This document shows, in pieces, positions 16,358-26,174 of a stretch of DNA of 64,000 bases (position 1 is its first letter; the number at the start of each line of letters is the position of its first letter). The DNA lies in NCBI GenBank assembly GCA_003243195.1, contig QFQI01000003.1, forward strand, positions 124,001 to 188,000. Reading direction: 5' to 3'. This DNA comes from Sphingomonas taxi (GTDB taxonomy: Bacteria > Pseudomonadota > Alphaproteobacteria > Sphingomonadales > Sphingomonadaceae). The translations under genes and the position numbers were made by a program. A model generated the notes under the pieces. That model made no database searches and had not been told where the DNA came from. It saw only the letters and a program-made list of their open reading frames with translations.

Positions 16358-16852
16358 ATGAGCGAAACCCCCGATCGCCGTCGCTTCCTGGCCGTCAGCG
16401 GCATGGCGGCACTGACCTCCACCCTGATCGGCTGCGGCAGCCGTCCGGCCGAGGCGGCGGAGCGCTTCGCGGTGACGAGGACCGACGCGCAATGGCGTGC
16501 CCGGCTAGGGCCGGCGGCGTTCGGCGTGCTGCGGCGGGAGGATACCGAGCGGCCGTTCAGCAGCCCGCTGAACGACGAGCATCGCGCGGGCACCTTCATG
16601 TGCAAGGGCTGCACCCAGCCGCTGTTCGCATCGCGCACCAAGTTCGACAGCGGCACCGGCTGGCCGAGCTTCTACGCCGCGCTGCCCAAGGCGGTGGGGG
16701 TCCGGCGCGACTCGACTCTGGGGATGGTGCGCACGGAGGTGCATTGCGCGCGGTGCGGCGGCCATCTGGGGCATCTGTTCGATGATGGTCCGCGCCCGAC
16801 CGGCAAGAGATATTGCATGAACGGGGTGGCGATGATCTTCCGGCCAGCATGA
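16358..16852 (+). CDS. msrB: Methionine-R-sulfoxide reductase MsrB with Tat lipoprotein-like signal
   Basis: 164 residues. The N-terminus DRRRFLAVSG is a twin-arginine motif, and LIGCGS gives a lipobox-like cysteine, so the enzyme is probably exported folded and may be lipid-anchored. The MsrB domain has two zinc CxxC pairs (CKGC, CARC), the motif TKFDSGTGWPSF, and the catalytic cysteine in RYCMN near the C-terminus. It repairs methionine sulfoxide in envelope proteins. The start ATG at 16358 includes the whole signal. Confidence 0.92.
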   Translation: MSETPDRRRFLAVSGMAALTSTLIGCGSRPAEAAERFAVTRTDAQWRARLGPAAFGVLRREDTERPFSSPLNDEHRAGTFMCKGCTQPLFASRTKFDSGTGWPSFYAALPKAVGVRRDSTLGMVRTEVHCARCGGHLGHLFDDGPRPTGKRYCMNGVAMIFRPA

Positions 16853-16897
16853 CCGGGCTTCATCCGTGACCGGGCTTCATCGCCCCGGACGCCCTGC

Positions 16898-17455
16898 TCA
16901 ATCGGCCAGCGGCAGCGCCCCTGCCGTCGGGACGGTTGCCGACGTGGCGATGGTGAGCGGGGCCAGCGGGGCCAGCGGGGCGTCGGTCGTCGCCTCCGGC
17001 GCCTTGCCGGCGTAGATGAAGCCGGCGAGCGGATAGCTGCTCGTGCCCAGGTCGCCATTCCCGGCGTACCAGACCCGCACGACGCTCCAATCGCCGGCGG
17101 CCGACACGTCCACCGCGCGCACGTCGCGCTCGATCCCGCCGCGCCGCGACCAGTTGGCGTGGGTCAGCAACACCTCGCGCGCGCCGATAACGCGGCTGAC
17201 CATCGCGACATGGCCGACCGGCATCCCGCGCGTCGCCTTGAACGCCATCACCGCGCCGGCCCGCGGCACGCTGCCACGATCATAGCGGCCGGCGGCCTGG
17301 CTCCACCAGGTGTTGGCATTGCCATGGATGTCGATCCCCGACACCTCCCGCGCATAAGGCGCGCATTGCAGATAACGCGCCTGCGCCGGAGCGGTCGTCA
17401 TCAGGACGCACGAAACCACCAGCGCAATACGCGCTGTCCACACCTTGACGTTCAC
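16898..17455 (-). CDS. Secreted CHAP-domain protein
   Basis: 185 residues with a signal peptide (ends PAQARYL). The CHAP amidase/peptidase fold shows the nucleophile region LQCAPYAREVSG and the histidine region GMPVGHVAMVSRV. NANTWWSQAAGRYDRG is typical. CHAP proteins cleave peptidoglycan amide or peptide bonds, or act on glutathionyl substrates. The C-terminal 45 residues are an Ala/Pro/Thr-rich extension. GTG start at 17455 with a G-rich Shine-Dalgarno region before it. Confidence 0.85.
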   Translation of the reverse strand: MNVKVWTARIALVVSCVLMTTAPAQARYLQCAPYAREVSGIDIHGNANTWWSQAAGRYDRGSVPRAGAVMAFKATRGMPVGHVAMVSRVIGAREVLLTHANWSRRGGIERDVRAVDVSAAGDWSVVRVWYAGNGDLGTSSYPLAGFIYAGKAPEATTDAPLAPLAPLTIATSATVPTAGALPLAD

Positions 17456-17812
17456 GGGCGACCCCCCGGTCTCTCGAAGCTGATGACCGTCCGCTAGCCG
17501 GGCAGGAATGAATCAACAAATGCCGCGGGAACCTTTTCGGATGAACCGCAACTGACCGGCGACGAACCGAAAAACCATGCCGGCAAAGGGTCAGCGATGC
17601 TGACACTGAGTCTTGCGGAGGCGTTAAGATCGAACCCACATCCGCCGAATCGGCCGCGCAGCGCACCACCCCGTCCTTACCTTTCGTTCACGAAGTACGC
17701 GCCCGCCCCCTTCATCGAACGAGCAATTTGAAGATCGGGTATTCACCATGCTTGTCGGCCGCACACGATCGCCCTACACCACCCGCACCATCAACCAACA
17801 GCATGGTCGATC
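17456..17812. other. Intergenic region between divergent CHAP and acyl-CoA dehydrogenase genes
   Basis: 357 bases with no convincing gene. It must hold the promoters of both flanking genes. A small hairpin (TCAGC-GAT-GCTGA near 17591) has no T tract. GGAAC at 17528 is not followed by CGTT at the right distance, so it is not called as a stress promoter. Confidence 0.5.
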
Positions 17813-18958
17813 ATGGCACTGGATCCCGACACCTTCGACGCGCTTATTGAGGCGGTTCGACGCTTCGTTGCCGAGCGGCTTCGCCCGCTGGAGGCGCAGG
17901 TCGAGGCCGACGACGCGGTGCCGGAATCGATCATCGCCGAAATGCGCGACATGGGGCTGTTCGGCCTGTCGATCGCTCCCGAACATGGCGGCCTGGGCCT
18001 GAGCATGACCGAGGAAGCGCGCGTGGCGATCGAAATGGGGCGCACCACCCCCGCCTTCCGCTCCGCGTTCGGCACCAATGTCGGGATCGGCAGCCAGGGG
18101 CTGGTGATGGCCGGCACGCCCGAGCAGAAGGCCGAGTGGCTGCCGCGCATCGCCAGCGGCGACATCATCACCAGCTTCGCACTGACCGAGCCCGACGTCG
18201 GCAGCGACTCCGCCAGCGTCACCACGCGCGCGGTGCGCGACGGCGACGTGTACCGGCTGTCCGGCACCAAACGCTACATCACCAATGCCGACCGCGCCGA
18301 CCTGTTCACGGTCATGGCGCGCACCGGCGACGCGCCCGGCGCGCGCGGCGTGTCGGCTTTTCTGGTGCCGCGTGCGCTGCCCGGCATTTCGGTCGGCGAG
18401 CCGGAGAAGAAGATGGGCCAGAAGGGCGCGAAGGTGGCCGACGTCCGCTTCGACGACGTGGCGGTGCCCGTCGCCAACCGGCTGGGCGCGGAGGGCGAGG
18501 GCTTCCGCATCGCGATGCGCGTGCTGGATCGCGGACGGCTGCACATCGCGGCGGTGTGCGTCGGGGTGGCGGAACGGCTGATCGCCGACGCGGTCGCCTA
18601 TGCCGGCGAGCGGCGGCAGTTCGGCAAGGCGATCGCGGATCACCAGTTGATCCAGGCGATGATCGCGGATTCGAAGACGGAGGCGCTGGCGGCGCGCGCG
18701 CTGGTGCTGGAAACCGCCGCGGCAAAGGACGCCGGAACGGACGTCGTGATGGAGAGCGCCGCCGCGAAATATTTCGCGAGCGAGATGGTCGGCCGCGTCG
18801 CGGACCGCGCGGTGCAGATCCTGGGGGGCGCCGGCTATATCGCCGATTACGGGGTCGAGCGGCTGTACCGCGACGTGCGGCTGTTCCGCATCTACGAGGG
18901 CACCAGCCAGATCCAGCAGCTCATCATCGCGCGCGAGACGCTGAAGCGCGGTGGCTAG
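17813..18958 (+). CDS. Acyl-CoA dehydrogenase
   Basis: 381 residues, the standard ACAD length. FAD-site segments are FALTEPDVGSDSASV and KRYITNADRADLFTVMA. GERRQFGKAI and GGAGYIADYGVERLYRDVR are family marks, and the catalytic glutamate lies in IYEGTSQIQQLIIARE. It oxidises acyl-CoA thioesters to 2-enoyl-CoA and passes electrons to ETF. The chain-length preference cannot be read. It precedes an SDR by 88 bases, possibly one transcript. Confidence 0.92.
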   Translation: MALDPDTFDALIEAVRRFVAERLRPLEAQVEADDAVPESIIAEMRDMGLFGLSIAPEHGGLGLSMTEEARVAIEMGRTTPAFRSAFGTNVGIGSQGLVMAGTPEQKAEWLPRIASGDIITSFALTEPDVGSDSASVTTRAVRDGDVYRLSGTKRYITNADRADLFTVMARTGDAPGARGVSAFLVPRALPGISVGEPEKKMGQKGAKVADVRFDDVAVPVANRLGAEGEGFRIAMRVLDRGRLHIAAVCVGVAERLIADAVAYAGERRQFGKAIADHQLIQAMIADSKTEALAARALVLETAAAKDAGTDVVMESAAAKYFASEMVGRVADRAVQILGGAGYIADYGVERLYRDVRLFRIYEGTSQIQQLIIARETLKRGG

Positions 18959-19046
18959 CCGCGCGCGGTTGCGGATTGTGGCAACCGGCTGATGGAAAGG
19001 TCCAAACGCGGACTAATGGATCGCTGACAAGGAGAGGCAAGGACGC

Positions 19047-19835
19047 ATGGATACGAGCAAGCTGTTCCGGCTCGACGGCCGGGTCGCGCTGGTCACCGGG
19101 GGAAGCCGCGGGATCGGACGGATGATCGCCGCCGGCTTCGTCGCGCAGGGTGCGCGCGTCTACGTCTCCAGCCGCAAGGCCGCGGCATGCGAGGAGACCG
19201 CGGCCGAACTCGGCCCGAACTGCATCGCGCTGCCGCATGACGTCGCCACCGTCGACGGCTGCCGCGCCCTGGCGGCGGCGCTTGCGGAGCGCGAGCAGCG
19301 GCTCGACATCCTCGTCAACAACGCCGGCGCGGCATGGGGCGTGCCGTTCGAGGAGTTTCCGGAGAGCGGCTGGGACAAGGTGATGGACCTGAACGTCAAG
19401 TCGCCGTTCTTCCTCACGCAGGCATTGCACGGATTGCTGAAGGCCGGCGCCGCGCACCAGCCGCCCGCCAAGGTCATCAACATCACCTCGATCGACGGCC
19501 TGCGGCTGAACCCGTGGGAAACGTACAGCTATCACGCGTCGAAGGCGGCGCTGATCTACCTGACCAAGCGGCTGGCCGCACGGCTGGTGCGCGACGGCAT
19601 CAACGTCACCTCGATCGCGCCCGGCGCCTTCGCCAGCGACATGAACAAGGCCGCGCGCGATCACGGCGAGGCGGTGGCGCAGCGCATTCCGGCGGGCCGC
19701 ATCGGCATGGACGAGGATATGGCGGGCACCGCGATCTACCTCGCCAGTCGCGCCGGCGATTATGTGGTCGGGGAAACGATCGCGGTCGACGGCGGGCTGG
19801 TCAACGCCTCGCTCGGCGGCAGCATCGACGCCTGA
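19047..19835 (+). CDS. Short-chain dehydrogenase/reductase
   Basis: 262 residues with TGGSRGIG (nucleotide binding, about residues 18-25), NNAG, the catalytic serine in INITSIDG, and YSYHASK (Tyr/Lys). The PG motif IAPGAFASDMN and the C-terminal VVGETIAVDGG are standard. It resembles the 3-oxoacyl-ACP reductase/RhlG branch. Next to an acyl-CoA dehydrogenase it may act on 3-hydroxyacyl or related lipid substrates; this is inference. Confidence 0.9.
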   Translation: MDTSKLFRLDGRVALVTGGSRGIGRMIAAGFVAQGARVYVSSRKAAACEETAAELGPNCIALPHDVATVDGCRALAAALAEREQRLDILVNNAGAAWGVPFEEFPESGWDKVMDLNVKSPFFLTQALHGLLKAGAAHQPPAKVINITSIDGLRLNPWETYSYHASKAALIYLTKRLAARLVRDGINVTSIAPGAFASDMNKAARDHGEAVAQRIPAGRIGMDEDMAGTAIYLASRAGDYVVGETIAVDGGLVNASLGGSIDA

Positions 19836-19838
19836 TCC

Positions 19839-19865
19839 GGAACGTCGCGCACCGGCAGGCCGTTG
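19839..19865 (+). promoter_or_regulatory. EcfG-type general stress promoter, GGAAC-N17-CGTTG
   Basis: GGAAC (19839-19843) and CGTTG (19861-19865) are separated by exactly 17 bases. This fits the alphaproteobacterial EcfG consensus GGAAC-N16/17-CGTT. It begins four bases after the SDR stop and would start transcription near 19872, just before the Shine-Dalgarno sequence of a 56-residue gene. Confidence 0.7.
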
Positions 19866-19889
19866 GTGCGCGACGAAGGAGAGGTTGCC

Positions 19890-20060
19890 ATGGACAAGCG
19901 CCAGGACGCGGTTCGCCCGACCACCGAAAGCGATCGCCCCAACCTGTCGACCGAGCACCAGCGCGACGGCGATGCGCGGCGCCCGTCGGACCAGCTCGAC
20001 AAGGGGCAGTCGAGCGCGGAAACGATCCCGCGCAGATCATCGCTGACGGGCGACGACTGA
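19890..20060 (+). CDS. 56-residue hydrophilic protein, probable general-stress gene
   Basis: A very polar, probably disordered 56-residue protein rich in Asp, Arg, Ser, Gln and Thr, with no hydrophobic stretch and no cysteine (starts MDKRQDAVRPTTES). ATG 19890 has AAGGAGAGG about eight bases upstream, and an EcfG-type promoter match lies 25 bases before the start codon. It is unrelated to any family I can name. Promoter, ribosome binding site and composition together make a real stress-induced small protein likely; its function is unknown. Confidence 0.7.
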   Translation: MDKRQDAVRPTTESDRPNLSTEHQRDGDARRPSDQLDKGQSSAETIPRRSSLTGDD

Positions 20061-20261
20061 CCCCGCTGACCCGGCCGCCGGGGCGAACATGGGATCGCCA
20101 CGGGCGGAATCCACGAGCGCTGTCCGGGTGGCGGCCAGCGGGCTGGGTCACGACCGGCCGGCCGGCGCGCCCGCGCTTGGCCGGGCGGCAGTTCGCCGGC
20201 GGACGCGGCGATCGCTTTGCCGGTGCGGCCGGTCGAGCATGTCTCACGATAAGGGGGTAAG

Positions 20262-20607
20262 TGGGGAGCTTCTGTTGCCCGGTGCCCCCCGTACCGCTGG
20301 TTTCCTCTTCTGTTGCCCGGTGAGGTCCAACCGCGCTTTCTTGGTGTAACGTCAGGCCGTTAGGCCGTCAGTTACGCCGCAATCGCGAGTGCTTCGTTAT
20401 CGTTGGCACTTGTGTAATGGGCCGTTGCGGTGGTCCCATTCCGAGCGAAAACAGCGCCTTTCAACACACGTCGATCCTGGTTCGGCCCCGTCAGAAACGG
20501 TGTCCAGTAACACCACCACTTATGGTGGAGCCGCCGGGTACTGCCCCCGGGTCCGCTGCGCCTATTCTACGCCGCAGTTTATCGCCATAGCCGGGTGGAA
20601 CCCGACG
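20262..20607 (-). ncRNA. ssrA: tmRNA, circularly permuted two-piece alphaproteobacterial form
   Basis: On the minus strand the gene begins with the acceptor piece: a T-arm (CCGGG stem) and GGCTCCACCA ending at 20523. A short intervening segment (20490-20522) follows, then the coding piece opening with GGGGCCGAACCAGGATCGAC, the counterpart of the usual tmRNA 5' end. The tag frame (20372-20407) reads ANDNEALAIAA then TAA. Two copies of ACCGGGCAACAGAAG lie near the 3' end. The acceptor-before-coding order is the permutation known for alphaproteobacteria, where the intervening segment is removed. The outer ends are approximate by about 20 bases. Confidence 0.92.
20372..20407 (-). other. tmRNA proteolysis tag reading frame (ANDNEALAIAA)
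   Basis: Eleven codons plus TAA, starting at a GCC resume codon. The tag ends in Ala-Ala, as needed for recognition by ClpXP/ClpAP, and starts with AND like other alphaproteobacterial tags. Confidence 0.92.
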
Positions 20608-20613
20608 ATGACG

Positions 20614-20642
20614 CATATAGGGCGGCACGCGCGGATGTGAAA
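20614..20642 (-). promoter_or_regulatory. Candidate ssrA promoter
   Basis: On the minus strand TTTCAC (20642-20637) and TATATG (20619-20614) are separated by 17 bases. This gives a start near 20607, just before the acceptor piece. Assigned by eye. Confidence 0.4.
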
Positions 20643-20658
20643 GAGGCATCCCAGCCAT

Positions 20659-20687
20659 TTGCCCGCCACAATACCCCTGTATATACT
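20659..20687 (+). promoter_or_regulatory. Candidate promoter of the Rrf2 gene (leaderless)
   Basis: TTGCCC (20659-20664), a 17-base spacer, and TATACT (20682-20687). The predicted start is about 20693, the A of the ATG, so the mRNA would be leaderless; no Shine-Dalgarno sequence is present. The palindrome GTATATAC (20679-20686) overlaps the -10 element and could be an operator. Confidence 0.5.
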
Positions 20688-20692
20688 AGGCT

Positions 20693-21124
20693 ATGCTTAC
20701 CCAGCGTTCCCGTTACGCCCTGCGCTCGATGCTGTTCCTGGCCAGTGCGCCCGCCGGCTCGCCGCCGATCCCGATGACGCGGATCGCCGCCGAGGCGAAC
20801 GTGCCCCGCAAGTTCCTCGAATTGATCCTCGCCGACCTGCGCGATGCCGGATTGTTGCACAGCTATCGCGGCAAGATGGGCGGCTACGTCCTCTCCCGCC
20901 CCGCGCATCTGATGTCGCTGGGCGAGGTGATCCGCGTGATCGAGGGGCCGCTGGCCCTGGTGCCGTGCGTCAGCCGCACCGCCTATCGCCCGTGCAAGGA
21001 TTGCAAGAGCGAGGCGGATTGCGCGATCCGGCTGGCGATGATGCGCGTGCGCGACGAAACCGCCCGCATCCTGGACGGCACCAGCCTGGCCGATGCGACC
21101 GCGGAAAAGCTCGCCGCGGCCTGA
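20693..21124 (+). CDS. Rrf2 family transcriptional regulator
   Basis: 143 residues with an N-terminal winged helix-turn-helix (SRYALRSMLFLAS, MTRIAAEANVPRKFLELIL). The central region has cysteines in VPCVSRTAYRPCKDCKSEADC, the position where IscR/NsrR/RirA-type members bind an Fe-S cluster. It probably senses iron-sulfur, redox or nitrosative status, but which one cannot be read. It lies 41 bases upstream of ligA on the same strand. No isc or suf genes are nearby. Confidence 0.88.
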   Translation: MLTQRSRYALRSMLFLASAPAGSPPIPMTRIAAEANVPRKFLELILADLRDAGLLHSYRGKMGGYVLSRPAHLMSLGEVIRVIEGPLALVPCVSRTAYRPCKDCKSEADCAIRLAMMRVRDETARILDGTSLADATAEKLAAA

Positions 21125-21165
21125 CGCTTCTGGACGCTGCCACGGACCGGGCCTAGTCCGCGCGG

Positions 21166-23298
21166 ATGACCGACGCGCCGCTGCCCGAGAACGACGCCAC
21201 CGCCGCCGCCGAACTGGAACGGCTCGCGAGCGAGATCGCGCACCACAACCGCCGCTACCATGGCGATGATGAGCCGGAGATCAGCGACGCCGCGTTCGAC
21301 GCGTTGATCCGCCGCAACGCCGCGATCGAACGCGCCTTCCCCGCGCTGGTCCGCGACGATTCCCCCAGCCGGCAGGTCGGTGCCGCGCCGGCCGCGCATC
21401 TCGCCAAGGTCGCGCATGCGCGCGCGATGATGAGCCTGGACAACGCCTTCTCGGACGATGAGGTCGCGGAATTCGTCCAGCGAGTCCGTCGCTTTCTGAA
21501 GCTGCCGGAGGATGCGGCGGTCGCGCTCACCGCCGAGCCGAAGATCGACGGGCTGTCGTGCTCGCTGCGCTATGTCGACCGGCAACTGGTGCAGGCGCTG
21601 ACGCGCGGGGACGGCACCACCGGCGAGGACGTCACCGCCAACGTCCGCACCATCGCCGACATCCCCGGCACCCTCCCCGCCGACGCGCCCGACGTGTTCG
21701 AGGTGCGCGGCGAGGTCTATATGGAAAAGGAGGCGTTCGCCGCGCTCAACCGCCGTCTCGCCGACGAGGCGGCGCAGGCCGGCAAGGAGGCGCGCCAGTT
21801 CGCCAATCCGCGCAATGCCGCCGCCGGATCGCTGCGCCAGAAGGACGCGGCCGTCACCCGCGCGCGCCCGTTGCGCTTCCTGGCGCATGGCTGGGGCGAG
21901 GTCGCGGCGCTGCCCGGCGATACGCAGGCGGCGGTCGTGGCGGCGTTGCGCGCATGGGGCTTCCCCGTGGCGGGCGCCTTTGCGCGCTGCGACGATGCGA
22001 CCGCCGCGCTGGCCGCCTACCGCGCGATCGAGGCCGATCGCGCCGACCTGCCGTTCGACATCGACGGCGTGGTCTACAAGGTCGACCGGCTCGACTGGCA
22101 GCAGCGGCTGGGCAGCATCGGGCGCGCGCCGCGCTGGGCGATCGCCCACAAGTTTCCGGCCGAGCGCGCGCAGACCACGCTGGAGCGGATCGACATCCAG
22201 GTCGGCCGCACCGGCAAGCTGACCCCGGTGGCGCGGCTGACGCCGGTCACCGTCGGCGGCGTGGTCGTCACCAACGCAACCTTGCACAATGCCGACGAGG
22301 TGGCGCGACTGGGTGTCCACCCCGGCGACCGCGTCGTCCTGCAACGCGCCGGCGATGTCATCCCGCAGATCGTCGAGAATCTGTCACGCGACGACACCCG
22401 CGAGCCCTGGCCCTTTCCGGCCGTCTGCCCGCAATGCGGGTCGGATGCGGCGCGCGAGCCGGGCGAGGTCGACTGGCGATGCTCGGGCGGGCTGGTGTGC
22501 CCGGCGCAGCGCGTCGAGCGGCTCCGCCACTTCGCGTCGCGCCACGCGCTGGATATCGACGGGCTGGGCATCACCAATATCGAGAGCTTCGCCCGCGACG
22601 GCCTGCTCCACCGGCCGGCGGATATCTTCCGCCTCACCGCCGAACAATTGCTGGCGCGCGAGCGCTGGGCGGAGGTGTCGGCGCGCAACCTAATCGCCGC
22701 GATCGACGCGCGCCGCGCGCCGCCGCTCGATCGCTTCCTGTTCGCGCTCGGGATCCGCCACGTCGGCGAGATCACCGCCCGCGACCTGGCGCGCCGCTGG
22801 CGTAGCTGGGCGGCGCTGCGCGCGATGATCGACCAGGCGATCGCCACGCGCGACGGCATGTTGCAGGCGATCGGCGAAAGCGACGACAAGCTGCTCGCCC
22901 GCACCGCCCGGGAACTGGCGGCGATCGTCGACACCAAGCAGGTCGGCCCCGAAGTCGCGCTCGCGCTGATCGACTTCTTCGCGGAGGAACAGAATGACGC
23001 CGCGGTTCGCGACCTGCTGACGCAGGTCACTCCGGTCGACGTGATCCACGAAACCGTCGCGTCGGAAGTGTCGGGCAAGACGGTGGTGTTCACCGGCACG
23101 CTGGAAACGCTCAGCCGCGACGAGGCGAAGGCGCAGGCCGAGTCGCTCGGCGCGCATGTTTCCGGATCGGTATCGAAGAAGACCGACCTGCTGGTCGCGG
23201 GACCGGGCGCGGGATCGAAGGCGAAGAAGGCCGCCGACCTCGGCATCCGCGTGGTGGACGAGGCCGGCTGGATCGCGATCGTGCAGGCGGCGGGATAG
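21166..23298 (+). CDS. ligA: NAD-dependent DNA ligase LigA
   Basis: 710 residues. The adenylated lysine is Lys126 in AEPKIDGLS, and the N-terminal Ia domain (HHNRRYHGDDEPEISD) binds NAD. The OB fold follows, then a four-cysteine zinc finger (CPQCGSDA...CSGGLVCPAQ), HhH repeats, and a C-terminal BRCT domain (SGKTVVFTGTLETLSRDEAK). It seals Okazaki nicks and repair gaps. Downstream of the Rrf2 gene and followed by a long gap. Confidence 0.96.
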   Translation: MTDAPLPENDATAAAELERLASEIAHHNRRYHGDDEPEISDAAFDALIRRNAAIERAFPALVRDDSPSRQVGAAPAAHLAKVAHARAMMSLDNAFSDDEVAEFVQRVRRFLKLPEDAAVALTAEPKIDGLSCSLRYVDRQLVQALTRGDGTTGEDVTANVRTIADIPGTLPADAPDVFEVRGEVYMEKEAFAALNRRLADEAAQAGKEARQFANPRNAAAGSLRQKDAAVTRARPLRFLAHGWGEVAALPGDTQAAVVAALRAWGFPVAGAFARCDDATAALAAYRAIEADRADLPFDIDGVVYKVDRLDWQQRLGSIGRAPRWAIAHKFPAERAQTTLERIDIQVGRTGKLTPVARLTPVTVGGVVVTNATLHNADEVARLGVHPGDRVVLQRAGDVIPQIVENLSRDDTREPWPFPAVCPQCGSDAAREPGEVDWRCSGGLVCPAQRVERLRHFASRHALDIDGLGITNIESFARDGLLHRPADIFRLTAEQLLARERWAEVSARNLIAAIDARRAPPLDRFLFALGIRHVGEITARDLARRWRSWAALRAMIDQAIATRDGMLQAIGESDDKLLARTARELAAIVDTKQVGPEVALALIDFFAEEQNDAAVRDLLTQVTPVDVIHETVASEVSGKTVVFTGTLETLSRDEAKAQAESLGAHVSGSVSKKTDLLVAGPGAGSKAKKAADLGIRVVDEAGWIAIVQAAG

Positions 23299-23482
23299 GA
23301 CGCGGCGAGCGCGATACGCCGCGCCCGTCCAACACCCGGATCGTCGCGGTGGTCGGACGGGCGGCAACGTACGGCCGGCGGACGCGATCAGGCGAACGCG
23401 AGCAACCCGCGCGCAAACTTGCGACCACGTCGCGTGACGCCGACCGCAACAACGCCGGCAGTTATCGGCGCCCGGCCACGCA

Positions 23483-23756
23483 TTACCGCCTCGCCGCGCC
23501 ATGCGTCAGGTTCGACGGACCGCTGTTCAAATAGCCGCTCACGAAGCGGCGGAACAGGTTCGGCGCACCCGCGACCGGATCGTGCATGACGACGGTCCCC
23601 CGCCAGCGTGATCGCGTCATCGACATCCTGGAAGCTGAAGCTCAACCGCGCGTGGAAGCCGTCGAATGGTTCTTGCGCGCGATCTGCAATGTCGTGTTCG
23701 GCGCCGCGTTGGCGCTCGTCGGACCAAGGCGCCGCCGGATCGGCCGAAAAGCCGGC
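23483..23756 (-). pseudogene. Frameshifted C-terminal remnant of an unidentified protein
   Basis: Read on the minus strand, one frame gives a protein-like sequence with FSADPAAPWSDERQ, EPFDGFHARLSFSFQDVDD and AITLAG, open up to a run of five G. After that run a +1 shifted frame continues as TVVMHDPVAGAPNLFRR, then FVSGYLNSGPSNL, ending at TAA. Removing one G (plus-strand C run 23597-23601) joins them. A stop lies immediately upstream (23757-23759). I cannot name the family. It could be a decayed gene, a phase-variable frame, or a sequencing error. Confidence 0.4.
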
Positions 23757-24082
23757 TCACCGAGAATCCCGCCGCGAACAGACACGACCGCGACGGTGAC
23801 GGAGCCACTACCGGCGGCCAAGCCGGATCATTGTCGCAGGTGAACGGCAATCGCCCAAGCTTGAGTTACCGTGAACAGACCTGATACATACCCGCACGCC
23901 GCCGTCGAATGGCACTTGGGCATGGGTGTCCGACAGACGCCGTAGAAGCGTCAGGCGATAATGCCACCGACGTGGCGAAACGAAGCGTCTCACGTCACGC
24001 GCCTCGACCGGATAATGGCAAGCGACAGCCCCGACGAAAGCGCCGGTGGACGACGCTCGCCACCATGGGCGCGACCGCAACG

Positions 24083-24110
24083 AAAAAGGGCGACCCGCAG
24101 GCCGCCCTTT
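24083..24110 (-). terminator. Rho-independent terminator after ftsH
   Basis: On the minus strand an 8-bp stem AAAGGGCG/CGCCCTTT (24110-24103 with 24092-24085), a ten-base loop, and a run of five T that begins in the stem. It lies 17 bases past the ftsH stop codon. Confidence 0.75.
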
Positions 24111-24127
24111 CGTCACCGGTATGTCCC

Positions 24128-26110
<1,983 letters not shown>

Positions 26111-26132
26111 CGGCTACCTTTCCGTCCGCTAC

Positions 26133-26160
26133 AATGTAGGACGCAACAGGTTAATGGCAA
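26133..26160 (-). promoter_or_regulatory. Candidate ftsH promoter
   Basis: On the minus strand TTGCCA (26160-26155), a 16-base spacer, and TACATT (26138-26133), about 23 bases before the ftsH ATG. It lies in the 64-base tilS-ftsH gap. Assigned by eye; a heat-shock sigma element was not recognised. Confidence 0.4.
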
Positions 26161-26174
26161 TGGAACAACGCCGG

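Larger units (their letters stand above)
23299..24127. other. Gene-poor region between ligA and ftsH
   Basis: 829 bases without an intact recognisable gene. It holds one frameshifted gene remnant (23483-23756, minus strand) and the ftsH terminator (24083-24110). Several 70-100 codon frames exist on both strands, but none has a Shine-Dalgarno sequence plus a recognisable protein sequence. The stretch 23757-24082 shows nothing I can name. Confidence 0.5.

Noticed and set aside
17528..17560. A second EcfG-type promoter starting at GGAAC
   Set aside because: No CGTT follows at 16 or 17 bases.
20523..20560. A tRNA gene, suggested by the T-arm and CCACCA on the minus strand
   Set aside because: There is no anticodon or D arm. 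The arm continues into the tmRNA coding piece with a readable tag, so it is the tmRNA acceptor part.
23388..23645. An 85-codon minus-strand frame between ligA and ftsH
   Set aside because: It starts inside the better-looking remnant and runs out of the protein-like frame after the G5 run, so the remnant call was preferred.
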